Source: Fictibacillus gelatini DSM 15865
GTDB taxonomy: Bacteria > Bacillota > Bacilli > Bacillales > Fictibacillaceae
Assembly (NCBI RefSeq): GCF_000430745.1
Contig: NZ_KE387229.1
Span: 55,729 to 119,728 of the forward strand
Direction: 5' to 3'
Length of the DNA stretch: 64,000 nucleotides
Shown: positions 34,385-43,171 of the stretch, piece after piece
Layout: the number at the start of each line of letters is the position of its first letter
Position numbering within the stretch: position 1 is the stretch's first letter
Made by a program: the position numbers and the translations under genes
Notes under the pieces: generated by a model
Seen by the model: the letters and a program-made list of their open reading frames with translations, nothing else
What the model was told of the DNA's origin: nothing
The model's database searches: none

Positions 34385-35719
34385 TTAAGCTACATTCACT
34401 TTTTCAGATTCACCATTCTCTTTTTTCAATATAAACATAACAAATCCTATAATGAACCCAACTGCTCCCGGAATGATCCAACCGACACCTTCTGAATAGA
34501 GCGGCAGTTTTTCGAAAACCTTTCCCAACGCATTTCCAAAAAACGTTTTGTTGACCGTGTCGATCACACTAAACGCGGCAACGAAGATAACGGTCGTCCC
34601 ATAAACCGCGTGGCTTCTTTTTATATATGGATGAATAAGAGCAAGGATAATGAGCACAATCGCCACCGGATAAATCGCTCCAAGAACGGGTACCGATACT
34701 TTCAAAATTTCCGTCAAACCTAAATTCGTAAGGAATAAGCTGATCATACAAATCATCGTGACCCACCATTTATACGAAACCCGCGGCAGTATTTTTTCGA
34801 AATATTGACTACAGGAAGTGACCAGCCCGATCGACACGCAGAGGCAAGCAAGAGTAAATACGATGCCTAAGAGAAGCGTTCCGAACCCGCCAAATAAATA
34901 ATGGGCAACGTTCGTTAAAATTTGCGCACCGTTTTCTGCTTTTCCTAAAGAAGCGCTGGATGCACCTAAAAAACCTAAAATGACATAAATAATCGTAAGC
35001 AACAGACCTGCCCCTAATCCGGAAACCATCATATAACCCGATAATTTCTGGCTATGTTGAACGCCTTTTGCCCGCAATGTGTTAGCGACAATGATCCCGA
35101 AAGCCAGTGCTGCAAGTGCGTCCATCGTCAAATACCCGTCTAAAAATCCTTGAAAAGCCGGGTTTGTTGCATAATTTCCTTTCGGCGCTCCAAATGTGCC
35201 CATTGGAGAAACGAGGCTTTTAACGAAAATCGTAAGAATTAAGAGCAGAACAATGGGTGTCAATAATTTGCCAAAGCGGTCGACAAGTTTCGACGGCGAT
35301 AAACTTAACCAAAACACAATTCCGAAAAACAGAACGGAATAGACAAACAATAGCAATGGATGGTGTGCCCATTTTTCGGGCAAAAACGGGCTCATGCCCA
35401 TTTCAAAAGCAAGACTTCCCGCGCGGGGGATCGCTAAAGCCGGTCCAATAGAAATATAAATAATGAGTGGAAAAATAAAAGCAAAAAGCGGATGAACCCG
35501 GGCACAGAGCGTTTGAAAACTGCCGGCTTTCGCTATCGCGATAACGCCGAGGATCGGAAGGCCGACCGCGGATATGATAAAGCCGGTTATCGATAGAAAG
35601 AGATGTTCTCCAGCCGATTGCCCTAAAAAGGCGGGAAAAATAAGGTTCCCGGCTCCAAAAAACATGGAAAAAAGCATTAAACTGACAAAAATCAAGTCTT
35701 TTTTTGAAAAGGTGCTCAT
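34385..35719 (-). CDS. brnQ: Branched-chain amino acid transporter BrnQ (LIVCS family)
   Basis: 444 aa with twelve membrane helices. Family marks: FSMFFGAGNLIFPAFLG at the N-terminus (about residue 20), IYISIGPALAIPRAGSLAFE (about 86-105), DGYLTMDALAALAFGIIV (about 190). Sodium- or proton-coupled uptake of Leu, Ile and Val. Divergent from the PucR-type regulator, with a 237-nt AT-rich gap in which I see no defined operator. Which of several Bacillus paralogues it matches is not readable. Confidence 0.9.
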   Translation of the reverse strand: MSTFSKKDLIFVSLMLFSMFFGAGNLIFPAFLGQSAGEHLFLSITGFIISAVGLPILGVIAIAKAGSFQTLCARVHPLFAFIFPLIIYISIGPALAIPRAGSLAFEMGMSPFLPEKWAHHPLLLFVYSVLFFGIVFWLSLSPSKLVDRFGKLLTPIVLLLILTIFVKSLVSPMGTFGAPKGNYATNPAFQGFLDGYLTMDALAALAFGIIVANTLRAKGVQHSQKLSGYMMVSGLGAGLLLTIIYVILGFLGASSASLGKAENGAQILTNVAHYLFGGFGTLLLGIVFTLACLCVSIGLVTSCSQYFEKILPRVSYKWWVTMICMISLFLTNLGLTEILKVSVPVLGAIYPVAIVLIILALIHPYIKRSHAVYGTTVIFVAAFSVIDTVNKTFFGNALGKVFEKLPLYSEGVGWIIPGAVGFIIGFVMFILKKENGESEKVNVA

Positions 35720-35956
35720 ATCTATTCTCCTTAGATGATATTTCTCTTCGCTGTCATGACAATAGGAAAATTCAAAAATAATATTCGCATTTTAACAGGT
35801 TTTCTCATATAAATCTAGACTACTTAATGAATTCAGAATTGAAAGATAATAAAGTGTTCACATGATCTTTCTTAAAAATTACTGTGTGAGTGACTATATA
35901 AATCCTTCGATTCGCGTTATCATAGTATTAAAGATAAAAGAACAGGAGAGTCATAA

Positions 35957-37210
35957 ATGAATGATGCGCCTCAAGGCTATGATCCCTTTCGTGGAACATT
36001 TGAAAATCTGGAGACACTTGCGGATAAAATCAGCGATGTCTTAAATTGCCCTGTCACGATTGAAGACAGCAATCACCGCCTTCTTTCCTATAGTACGCAT
36101 GAAGGAGATACCGATCCAGCCCGAATTGCCACCATTATTGGAAGACGCGTGCCCGAAAAGGTGATCAACAGCTTGTGGAAAGATGGCGTTATCCCTAAAT
36201 TGCAGGAAAGTGATGAACCCGTTCGTGCCTCATCGATTGAAAAGGTCGGACTCGGAAACCGGGTCGCAGTTTCCATTCGAAAGGACTCGGAAGTACTCGG
36301 TTACATCTGGGTACTTGAAATGAACAAACATTTAACCGAAAGCGACTTTGAGTTGCTGAAGAAGGCGGCAAAGGCCGCCAAAAGCCACTTGCTGCAGTTA
36401 CAAACTGGCACTAAGAGGAAGCAAGAGGGAAGCCAGGAATTTTTCTGGAAGCTTTTAACTGGCCATGTTGAATCAGAAGAATGGATCATTGATAAACTCC
36501 ATCGTTTATCTATTCTTCCATCAACTCCATTAACGGTTTTAATTTTTCAATTTCCCGAAGAAATTAATTCGGAATTCGAAAAAAAGATTTCTTACATTAC
36601 AACCGTCAATCAAAGTGTAAAAGCACAGTTATCAGCTGTTGATGGGAATCAAGTCATTCTGCTTACAAGTCCGAAAGAAGATGCCAAACCCGCGGCCTAC
36701 ATCCAATCGTTTATCGAATCATTTATCTCGCAAATGAAAGAGCGTTTTCAGGCAACTGGCATTACAGCGGGCTACGGAAGTATTTATTCTTCATACATGC
36801 AAACAGAAAAAAGCTATAAGGAAGCCTTAACCGTTCTTTCGATAAAAAGCAAGTTCGCCAATGAGACATCCGCCATTTTTGGCTACAATGAACTCGGTAT
36901 TTACCAATTTCTTGATTCCATCTATAAAAAACAGCAGGCAAGCGGCTATTTCAATCATTCCTTGAAAAAGCTTTACGACTATGACCGCCTGCATAAAACA
37001 AATTTATATGAAACCTTGGAAACCTTTTTAAATCATGATATGAATGCTCACGAAGCGGCGAAAGCGCTCCATGTTCACTTAAATACGTTGACGTACCGCT
37101 TAAAACGGATTTCTGAAATCGGGGCGATTGACTTAAAAGACCCGAATCAAAAAATTATGCTGTTTATCGACTTAAAAATCCAGCGTCTTTTTTTTAAAGA
37201 GCATTTGTGA
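35957..37210 (+). CDS. adeR: PucR/CdaR-family regulator, AdeR-like (ald activator)
   Basis: 417 aa. N-terminal GAF-like sensing domain (about 15-130, LADKISDVLNCPVTIEDS), a middle GGDEF-like fold (about 165-290), and the C-terminal PucR HTH near 345-405: LYETLETFLNHDMNAHEAAK then LHVHLNTLTYRLKRI. In B. subtilis the PucR-type regulator AdeR activates ald; this gene lies directly before ald on the same strand, separated by its own terminator, so the same role is likely. Confidence 0.82.
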   Translation: MNDAPQGYDPFRGTFENLETLADKISDVLNCPVTIEDSNHRLLSYSTHEGDTDPARIATIIGRRVPEKVINSLWKDGVIPKLQESDEPVRASSIEKVGLGNRVAVSIRKDSEVLGYIWVLEMNKHLTESDFELLKKAAKAAKSHLLQLQTGTKRKQEGSQEFFWKLLTGHVESEEWIIDKLHRLSILPSTPLTVLIFQFPEEINSEFEKKISYITTVNQSVKAQLSAVDGNQVILLTSPKEDAKPAAYIQSFIESFISQMKERFQATGITAGYGSIYSSYMQTEKSYKEALTVLSIKSKFANETSAIFGYNELGIYQFLDSIYKKQQASGYFNHSLKKLYDYDRLHKTNLYETLETFLNHDMNAHEAAKALHVHLNTLTYRLKRISEIGAIDLKDPNQKIMLFIDLKIQRLFFKEHL

Positions 37211-37233
37211 AAATTCACAAATGCTCTTTTTTA
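37196..37233 (+). terminator. Terminator of the adeR-like gene
   Basis: A perfect 15-bp stem (AAAGAGCATTTGTGA with its complement) overlaps the last codons and ends in a T6 run. Confidence 0.88.
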
Positions 37234-37308
37234 ATTTCTCTTTTCCTAACAAAGATAAAGTCAAGAAAAAAGACTATACTAATAGAACAAGGAATAATTG
37301 AAAGCGCC

Positions 37309-37329
37309 ATCAAACAAATTTTGATGGAT
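37309..37329 (+). other. Leader hairpin before ald
   Basis: CCATCAAA / TTTGATGG, an 8-bp stem with a 5-nt loop, ends 5 nt before the GGAGG site of ald. It may stabilise the message or tune translation. Confidence 0.45.
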
Positions 37330-37346
37330 TTAGGAGGTTTTTACAA

Positions 37347-38471
37347 ATGATCGTTGGTATCCCTAAGGAAATTAAAAATAACGAAAATCGTGTAGCAATT
37401 ACGCCTGCTGGTGTCGTTGCACTAAAAAATGCGGGGCATGACGTATTAATCGAAACAAATGCCGGTGTTGGAAGCGGATTTACGAATGAAGACTATCAAG
37501 CAGCCGGTGCCCAAATGATCGATGCGGCAAGCGATGTATGGGCCAAAGCGGATATGATCATGAAGGTGAAGGAACCACTTCCAGCGGAATATGACTATTT
37601 CCGTCCGGGTCTCATTCTTTTCACTTATTTACACCTTGCAGCAGAGCCAGAACTTACCCGTGCTTTAACTGAAAAAGGGGTAATCGGCATCGCCTATGAA
37701 ACGGTGGAACATAATCGAACTCTTCCATTACTTACACCGATGAGTGAAGTGGCTGGCCGTATGGCTGCACAGATTGGAGCGCAATTCCTTGAACAGCCGC
37801 ATGGCGGAAAAGGAATTCTTCTTGGTGGAGTGCCGGGTGTAAAACGCGGAAAAGTAACGATTATTGGCGGCGGTGTCGTTGGTACGAATGCGGCAAAAGT
37901 CGCTGCAGGTTTAGGCGCAGACGTGACGATTATCGACTTAAGCGCAGACCGTCTCCGTCAATTGGACGATATTTTCGGAAACAGTGTACAAACGTTAATG
38001 TCCAGTCATCTGAACATTGCGGAAGCCGTTGCGGAATCCGACCTTGTCATCGGTGCCGTATTAATTCCAGGGGCAAAAGCGCCTAAACTTGTAACGGAAG
38101 AAATGATTAAATCAATGAAACCGGGCTCTGTTGTTGTTGACGTTGCCATTGACCAGGGTGGAATTATTGAAACGTCTGACCATGTGACGACACATGACAA
38201 CCCTACTTATGTAAAACACGGCGTTGTCCATTATGCGGTTGCAAATATGCCTGGTGCGGTTCCACGTACATCAACGATGGCATTGACCAACGTAACCGTT
38301 CCATATGCATTGCAAATTGCAAACAAAGGCGTAAAGAAAGCGATCGCCGAAAACGCAGCATTGAAGTTAGGCGTCAACACGGCAGGCGGTTACGTCACTT
38401 ACGAAGCCGTCGCAAGAGACCTTGGCTACGACTATGTTACTGTTGATGAAGCCATTGAAAAAGCACTATAG
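37347..38471 (+). CDS. ald: Alanine dehydrogenase
   Basis: 374 aa, the standard length. [20 protein letters not shown] at the N-terminus, the substrate lysine in [13 protein letters not shown] (about 74), the catalytic histidine in [10 protein letters not shown] (about 96), NAD motif [20 protein letters not shown] (about 171-190) and [16 protein letters not shown] near 296. Converts L-alanine to pyruvate and ammonium with NAD+, for alanine use and sporulation. GGAGG stands 7-8 nt upstream. Probably activated by the upstream AdeR-like protein. Confidence 0.96.
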   Translation: MIVGIPKEIKNNENRVAITPAGVVALKNAGHDVLIETNAGVGSGFTNEDYQAAGAQMIDAASDVWAKADMIMKVKEPLPAEYDYFRPGLILFTYLHLAAEPELTRALTEKGVIGIAYETVEHNRTLPLLTPMSEVAGRMAAQIGAQFLEQPHGGKGILLGGVPGVKRGKVTIIGGGVVGTNAAKVAAGLGADVTIIDLSADRLRQLDDIFGNSVQTLMSSHLNIAEAVAESDLVIGAVLIPGAKAPKLVTEEMIKSMKPGSVVVDVAIDQGGIIETSDHVTTHDNPTYVKHGVVHYAVANMPGAVPRTSTMALTNVTVPYALQIANKGVKKAIAENAALKLGVNTAGGYVTYEAVARDLGYDYVTVDEAIEKAL

Positions 38472-38480
38472 TGGAGAAGC

Positions 38481-38510
38481 AAGCTGTCGAGAAAGAAATC
38501 GGCAGCTTTT
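38481..38510 (+). terminator. Terminator of ald
   Basis: AAGCTGTCG / CGGCAGCTT stem (one G-U pair) followed by TTC. Confidence 0.7.
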
Positions 38511-38549
38511 CAAATGGGCAAAAACACGTAGGTGCACTTGATTTATTCA

Positions 38550-38645
38550 TTCGCTGAATTATTTCTTAAATCGGCTGAATTAATGCTAAAATCGGCTGAA
38601 TTATGCCCCGTTTTGGCTGAATTATCGTTAAAATTGGCTGAATTA
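38550..38645. repeat. 21-nt-period repeat array C, five copies
   Basis: The core GCTGAATTA starts at 38553, 38574, 38595, 38616 and 38637, exactly 21 nt apart, with unconserved 12-nt spacers; four of five are preceded by T(C/T)G. It lies downstream of ald. One frame reads AEL every seventh residue, but the ORF has no ribosome site. The core differs from array B at one base only. Confidence 0.85.
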
Positions 38646-38767
38646 ATAAAGTTAGGAGTCGATCCCCTTCAAAGAGGGGTTTTTTCATCATTGCCAAAAC
38701 ATACTAAATTTAGGATAATTCAACCGTTATTTTCTATAAAATTAGTCATTTTTGGGGGTTTTTATTT

Positions 38768-38952
38768 ATGCTAACGAGACAAAAAAAAGAAAAAGGAATC
38801 GATTATTTATCGAATTTTTAAAAATAAAAAAGCACTTTTTCAAAGACTTTATTGACCATCTTCAAAAGGTAAAGGATCATCGCTGCCAAAGCCATATCAA
38901 ATGGTTTGATGAGTTTGTTAGAACTAATGACGCAATGTTCTGGTCAAAATAA
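38768..38952 (+). pseudogene. Possible transposase N-terminal remnant, frameshifted
   Basis: Two overlapping frames give MLTRQKKEKGIDYLSNF, then FLKIKKHFFKDFIDHLQKVK and DHRCQSHIKW before a stop. The FxxLxKVKDxRxQS pattern recalls the N-terminus of transposases that continue with an acidic catalytic domain, but nothing further follows. No inverted repeats were found around it. Low confidence. Confidence 0.35.
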
Positions 38953-39135
38953 AGAGATGCTAAAGTTAAACGCAAGTATACCATTCTCTCAATATCTCTC
39001 AATTGATTATAAGTCAATCTCCCCGATCACCTTTTGATTTTGTCAAAAAAAATAACCCCCGAAAATCAGCTCGAATTAACCGACTTCAGGGTTTGAAAAT
39101 TGGATAATTATGTTTAAGTTAACGTAGATCAATAA

Positions 39136-39546
39136 TTATTTTTCTTCTCGTTCATGAAACCTTAGTGTAATATTTGATTTACGTACTTTATAAAACACCA
39201 ATGATCCAATTGCGCCAAAAATCCCGATCCCAATTGCGGATGTAATTTCTACTGTATCTGTAATCATTCCATTCGTAAGAAGTAAGTAGATTATAAATCC
39301 ATACACCCAGCCCAATAAAGCAAAAGCAAGATAACTTTTTTTCCTAATTCTGCGATAAAACATCTCACCTATAATGCAACCCAGTAAAGAGAGAGGAACT
39401 CCAAACATTGTATAGGAAAAAGTATATGTGTAAAAGTCATCCAGTGTATGATTTGCTCTCCCAATTAGATTGAAAAATAACATCACAATAATTATACTTA
39501 CGATCAAGCTAAAAAACGAGCTAATAAAAGCTAACAAGAATCTCAA
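39136..39546 (-). CDS. Small four-helix membrane protein, unknown
   Basis: 136 aa; TTG start with a perfect GGAGG 7 nt upstream. Four membrane helices (about 3-25, 45-62, 70-90, 100-120), a basic loop YRRIRKKS and a basic tail (KVRKSNITLRFHEREEK in part). AT-rich compared with its neighbours, which together with the adjoining remnant suggests transfer. Family not recognised. Confidence 0.65.
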   Translation of the reverse strand: MRFLLAFISSFFSLIVSIIIVMLFFNLIGRANHTLDDFYTYTFSYTMFGVPLSLLGCIIGEMFYRRIRKKSYLAFALLGWVYGFIIYLLLTNGMITDTVEITSAIGIGIFGAIGSLVFYKVRKSNITLRFHEREEK

Positions 39547-39850
39547 AATGATTCCTCCATATGATTAATACATTTCTTTAATTTTTGCATTCGGTAATAT
39601 TGGCCATAAATACCTAAACCTGATATTATAAACTTTCTATTTTGGAAATAAATAGGGCGTATAAAAAATATCCTGAATCCATGGCTAATGTTTAGTCAAA
39701 TCAAGGCTAATTTGTTATAAAATTATTTATTACTTATCGATTTGCTTTATTCAAATTGAAAAAGCTTGATAAATTCTTTGAAAAGATGAAGTCCACCGAT
39801 TTCCCGCTCCTATTTTTAATCGCCTCTGTCTGGCATGAATTACGAATTTA

Positions 39851-39905
39851 GCAGCCAGGCTCTTGTAATTTTGAATCACGGTTCGAATCCGGCGTCTTTG
39901 AACCT
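39851..39905 (+). other. tRNA-like 3' fragment (degenerate)
   Basis: GGTTCGAATCC at 39880-39890 is a textbook T-arm sequence, and CTTGTAA at about 39860-39868 looks like an anticodon loop (UGU, threonine). But the anticodon stem does not pair, the T stem has only about 3 bp, and there is no acceptor partner. If it is a tRNA relic it is non-functional. The remainder of the gap 39547-39988 shows nothing else. Confidence 0.25.
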
Positions 39906-39988
39906 TTTTCTTTAACAGGGCGTCCTCTTTTTGCGAAAAACGGGAAATCCTGTTGCGTTAATCCCTTATTTTCCTGATCATGAAAAAT

Positions 39989-39997
39989 TGCTATAAT
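39989..39997 (+). promoter_or_regulatory. Extended -10 promoter of the preQ1-regulated gene
   Basis: TGCTATAAT at 39989-39997 is a TGnTATAAT extended -10. No good -35 is seen. Start of transcription expected near 40004, just before the aptamer. Confidence 0.6.
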
Positions 39998-40010
39998 TGC
40001 ATACGCACAT

Positions 40011-40047
40011 AGCGGTTCGAAAACTCCCGCGTTATCAAAACTAGGAG
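40011..40047 (+). promoter_or_regulatory. preQ1-I riboswitch
   Basis: All class I preQ1 landmarks are in order: GCGG-TTC (5' P1 arm and L1), AACTCCC, CCGC closing P1 and the A-rich tail AAAACTAGG that runs into the Shine-Dalgarno AGGAGG (40043-40048). Because the pseudoknot pairs with the ribosome site, control is probably translational: preQ1 binding hides the site. The gene it precedes is a queuosine-precursor transporter family member, which supports the call. Confidence 0.82.
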
Positions 40048-40053
40048 GTTCTT

Positions 40054-40746
40054 ATGTTTAATTTTTCATTCGGGGTCGTCTTTGTCCTCGTTAATTTTTT
40101 GTTGTTTATCCTATGTTACCGTTTATTTGGCAAGACAGGGCTCTATGCCTGGATCGGCGCCATGACGATATTGGCTAACATTCAGGTCGCAAAAACGATT
40201 GAAATGTTCGGTTTCGTAATGACACTTGGCAATACGGCCTATGCGACGATCTACTTATGTTCGGATCTTCTGAACGAAAAGTACGGGCAAAAAGAAGCGA
40301 AAAAGGCCGTCTGGTTTGGCTTTTTCACCCTCATTATGATGACGATCATCATGCAAATGGCGCTAGTCTTTAAACCTGAAGCAACAGATATTGCCCAGGA
40401 GTCGCTTCAAACCATTTTTGGCCTTGTCCCGAGAATTGCATTAGGAAGCCTTACTGCCTATTTTGTCAGCCAATTTTTAGATGTCCGGCTATACTCGATG
40501 CTTAAAAAAATGTTCCCGGGGTACAATCAGCTCTGGATCCGCAACAATGGGAGCACATTGATCAGCCAGATGGTGGATACACTCGTTTTTTGCACGATCG
40601 CTTTTGCTGGCGTTCATCCGTGGAACGTCTGGTTCGATATATTAATCACAACCTATTTGTTAAAATTCATCATTTCTGCCGCATCGACCCCATTTATTTA
40701 TTGGGCAAGAAGCTTTAAATTTAAAGAAGAAAAAAGTGAAGCGTAA
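40054..40746 (+). CDS. Queuosine precursor transporter (VUT/YhhQ family, YpdP-like)
   Basis: 230 aa with six or so membrane helices. Family marks: NIQVAKTIEMFGFVMTLGN, TIYLCSDLLNEKYGQKEAKK (the conserved SD-x-xxE-YG-x-x-A), and RNNGSTLISQMVDTLVFCTI. YhhQ-type proteins import 7-cyano-7-deazaguanine or preQ1 for queuosine synthesis. A preQ1-I riboswitch overlaps its ribosome site, which is direct support. Confidence 0.9.
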   Translation: MFNFSFGVVFVLVNFLLFILCYRLFGKTGLYAWIGAMTILANIQVAKTIEMFGFVMTLGNTAYATIYLCSDLLNEKYGQKEAKKAVWFGFFTLIMMTIIMQMALVFKPEATDIAQESLQTIFGLVPRIALGSLTAYFVSQFLDVRLYSMLKKMFPGYNQLWIRNNGSTLISQMVDTLVFCTIAFAGVHPWNVWFDILITTYLLKFIISAASTPFIYWARSFKFKEEKSEA

Positions 40747-40762
40747 TGGGCTTCACTTTTTG
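40736..40762. terminator. Terminator between the queuosine transporter gene and glnP
   Basis: GTGAAGC / GCTTCAC with a 7-nt loop followed by T5 on the plus strand. Confidence 0.75.
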
Positions 40763-40776
40763 TATTCCAATCTTAG

Positions 40777-41508
40777 TTAAAAACTTTCGGGAATTGGCCT
40801 TGATTGCTTCTGATTTTGACGGATCTTGCGCAGTCCAGTTCCTTGCTTTCGATCAGTATCAAGACGTTTTTCAAGTGCCCTTGCTAAAAGGGATAATGAG
40901 TAGTTAATCAAAAAATAAATAATCGCCGTTAATAAAAGGATCGGGAAAACAATTTTATAATTGCCGCCATTATAAATACCTCTTGCATTATGGAGCAGTT
41001 CTGGCAAGGTAATGACGACCGCCAGCGATGTATCTTTCAATAATGAAATAAATTGACTGACAAGTGGCGGAATCATACGTTTTAACGCTTGAGGCAGGAT
41101 AATATGCCACATTGTTTGAGTATAGCTTAAACCAGAAGACCGGCCTGCTTCTATTTGTCCTTTTCCTATTGAAACTAAGCCTCCCCGCACGATTTCAGCA
41201 ATCATGGCAGACTCAAACAATGTAAGTCCAGCGATTGCCGCCGTAACGATTTCAAGCTTGATTCCAACTTCGGGCAAAGCAAAAAACGTAAAAAAGAGAA
41301 TCAATAACAATGGGAGGTTGCGAATTGTTTCTACGAGTACAGCAATGACTTTTGAAAGTAGTGGAATTTTTGCGTATCGTAAAACCCCTAAAAGACTTCC
41401 GATAATAAAGCTTAAAACAATCGATATTACAGCTACTTCCAGTGTCACCAACAATCCTTTTAACAAATAAGAGAGATTACCTGGTGTGTAAGCGCCGATA
41501 AAATCCAT
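40777..41508 (-). CDS. glnP: Polar amino acid ABC permease (GlnP-like)
   Basis: 243 aa. Five to six helices and the EAA motif EAGRSSGLSYTQTMWHIILPQ near residue 140, typical of HisMQ-type permeases. The extended basic C-terminal tail (RKQGTGLRKIRQNQKQ) is longer than in B. subtilis GlnP (218 aa). Fourth gene of an operon whose order and sizes match B. subtilis glnQHMP. Substrate probably glutamine or a related amino acid; not provable here. Confidence 0.75.
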   Translation of the reverse strand: MDFIGAYTPGNLSYLLKGLLVTLEVAVISIVLSFIIGSLLGVLRYAKIPLLSKVIAVLVETIRNLPLLLILFFTFFALPEVGIKLEIVTAAIAGLTLFESAMIAEIVRGGLVSIGKGQIEAGRSSGLSYTQTMWHIILPQALKRMIPPLVSQFISLLKDTSLAVVITLPELLHNARGIYNGGNYKIVFPILLLTAIIYFLINYSLSLLARALEKRLDTDRKQGTGLRKIRQNQKQSRPIPESF

Positions 41509-41633
41509 ATTTGATCACTCTCCTGTCTGGCTCCAGCGGCCTATTACCGGGAGCATTTCGGACAAACCAACGATGAAAAGTTATTTCTATTTAGTGAACA
41601 ATAGCATTCCGCCTATTGATGAGCCGCTTTTTC

Positions 41634-42284
41634 CTACTCTGTTTTTGCCAATCTGCGTTCAAGATAACCGACCAATAGACTGAGGGGTATGGTTAAAACT
41701 AAATAAAATACTCCGACGAAAATATACGTATTGAATGTATCAAACGTTTTTTCATGAATGGAATCAGCATAGTACATCAAGTCAAGACCAGCAAAGACTC
41801 CTAGAATTGATGAGTTTTTTACGAGGTTCAGAAATTGATTCCCCAGTGGAGGAATGACAATTTTAATCGCTTGCGGCAAAATTATATAACCCATTGTTTG
41901 TATATATGTAAGCCCCGATGAACGCGCTGCTTCCATTTGGCCTTTATCCACTGATTGGATTCCAGCTCTAATGGCTTCAGCAATAAAAGAGGCAGTATAA
42001 ATTGTCAGGGCCATAGTACCAGCTACAAACCCGCTCAAGTTAATATGAAAAGCAACAAGGCCGTTGTAAAAGAAGAAGGCGATCAAGATTAAGGGAATAT
42101 TTCTTATAAATTCAACAAAGCATGCCCCGATAAAATTTAAAATACGCAGAGGTGCGATGCGGAATACCGCAACGATTGCACCTAATATAAAACTGCAAAC
42201 TAAACCAATGAGACTGATTTTTATTGTATTAAAAAACCCCGTCATATACGTATCAAAATTGTCTGTTAGTATGGAGAAGTCCAT
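41634..42284 (-). CDS. glnM: Polar amino acid ABC permease (GlnM-like)
   Basis: 216 aa, the same length as B. subtilis GlnM. The EAA loop EAARSSGLTYIQTMGYIILPQ lies near residue 133 (given in part: EAARSSGLTYIQTMG). Pairs with the second permease downstream after a 125-nt gap (41509-41633) that holds no gene. Forms the transmembrane dimer of the importer. Confidence 0.78.
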   Translation of the reverse strand: MDFSILTDNFDTYMTGFFNTIKISLIGLVCSFILGAIVAVFRIAPLRILNFIGACFVEFIRNIPLILIAFFFYNGLVAFHINLSGFVAGTMALTIYTASFIAEAIRAGIQSVDKGQMEAARSSGLTYIQTMGYIILPQAIKIVIPPLGNQFLNLVKNSSILGVFAGLDLMYYADSIHEKTFDTFNTYIFVGVFYLVLTIPLSLLVGYLERRLAKTE

Positions 42285-42348
42285 TTAACTACCTCCTTAA
42301 TTTCAAAATAAGAGGATGGCAAGTATTAACCCATCCTCCTTCTCTTCA

Positions 42349-43149
42349 TTACTCTTTAATCCATTTGTCTTTAATCTTTTGCAGTTCCCCGCTATCTTTT
42401 AATTCCTTAAGGAAATCATTGACGTATTTGACCGTCTTTTTATCTCCTTTTTTAATTGCGATTCCGTATGGTTCATCAGTGAACGTTCCACCAACAAGCT
42501 CATAATTTGGATCCTGCGCTGCCATTCCATAAAGAATGGAGTTGTCAGTGGTTAAGGCATCACCCTTGCCAGCTTTTAAAGCAGTAAACGCTTCAGCATA
42601 GTTTTCAAATTCCAGTACTTCAGCATCCGGGGCTTTTTCTTTAATGTTAACAACTGATGTCGATCCTTTAACTGCCAATACTTTTTTGCCTTTTAAATCG
42701 TTAACCCCTTTTATCGGGCTTCCTTTTTTCACAAGAAGCGATTGACCGGCTTTAAAGTAGACATCCGAGAAATCCACTTCTTTTTTACGCTCTTCCGAGA
42801 TAGTCATTGTTGCAATAATCATATCAATATCCCCATTATTTAACATTGGGATCCGTGTTTTTGAAGTTACTTCTTTTAGCTCAATTTTCTTTTCGTCACC
42901 AAGTAATTTCTTTGCCAGCGCTTTTGCAATATCAATATCCAGACCTGTTATGTCACCTGTTTTAGGGTCTTTATAACCGAATAAATTTGTATCGTATTTT
43001 ACACCGACAACTAATTTGCCACGTTTTTTTATTTTATCTATTGCGCTTCCGCCGGACTTTTCTTTCTTATCTCCTCCACATCCTGCCAATAAGGCCATAA
43101 CCAATGTTAAAACCATTGCAAATACAAACCACTTTTTAAATTGTTTCAT
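42349..43149 (-). CDS. glnH: Amino acid-binding lipoprotein (GlnH-like)
   Basis: 266 aa. Lipoprotein signal peptide ending LLAGC (Cys near residue 24), then the periplasmic-binding fold with VGVKYDTNLFGYKDPKTG, MIIATMTISEERKKEVDFSD (the conserved signature) and KGSTSVVNIKEKAPD. Solute receptor for the adjoining permeases; glutamine is the guess by synteny. GAGGGGGA-type site upstream. Confidence 0.82.
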   Translation of the reverse strand: MKQFKKWFVFAMVLTLVMALLAGCGGDKKEKSGGSAIDKIKKRGKLVVGVKYDTNLFGYKDPKTGDITGLDIDIAKALAKKLLGDEKKIELKEVTSKTRIPMLNNGDIDMIIATMTISEERKKEVDFSDVYFKAGQSLLVKKGSPIKGVNDLKGKKVLAVKGSTSVVNIKEKAPDAEVLEFENYAEAFTALKAGKGDALTTDNSILYGMAAQDPNYELVGGTFTDEPYGIAIKKGDKKTVKYVNDFLKELKDSGELQKIKDKWIKE

Positions 43150-43171
43150 CCGATATTTTCCCCCTTTTGAT

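Noticed and set aside
38532..38774. 80-codon frame with AEL heptads over array C
   Set aside because: The heptad look follows from the 21-nt DNA period; no Shine-Dalgarno is present, and the following 30 codons are not repeat-like or conserved in style.
39045..39105. Possible terminator of the 39.1 kb membrane gene (AACCC ... GGGTT)
   Set aside because: A 5-bp stem with a loop of about 30 nt and no clear T-run.
39851..39905. Functional tRNA-Thr
   Set aside because: No acceptor stem, no pairing anticodon stem and an incomplete T stem. Listed only as a degenerate fragment.
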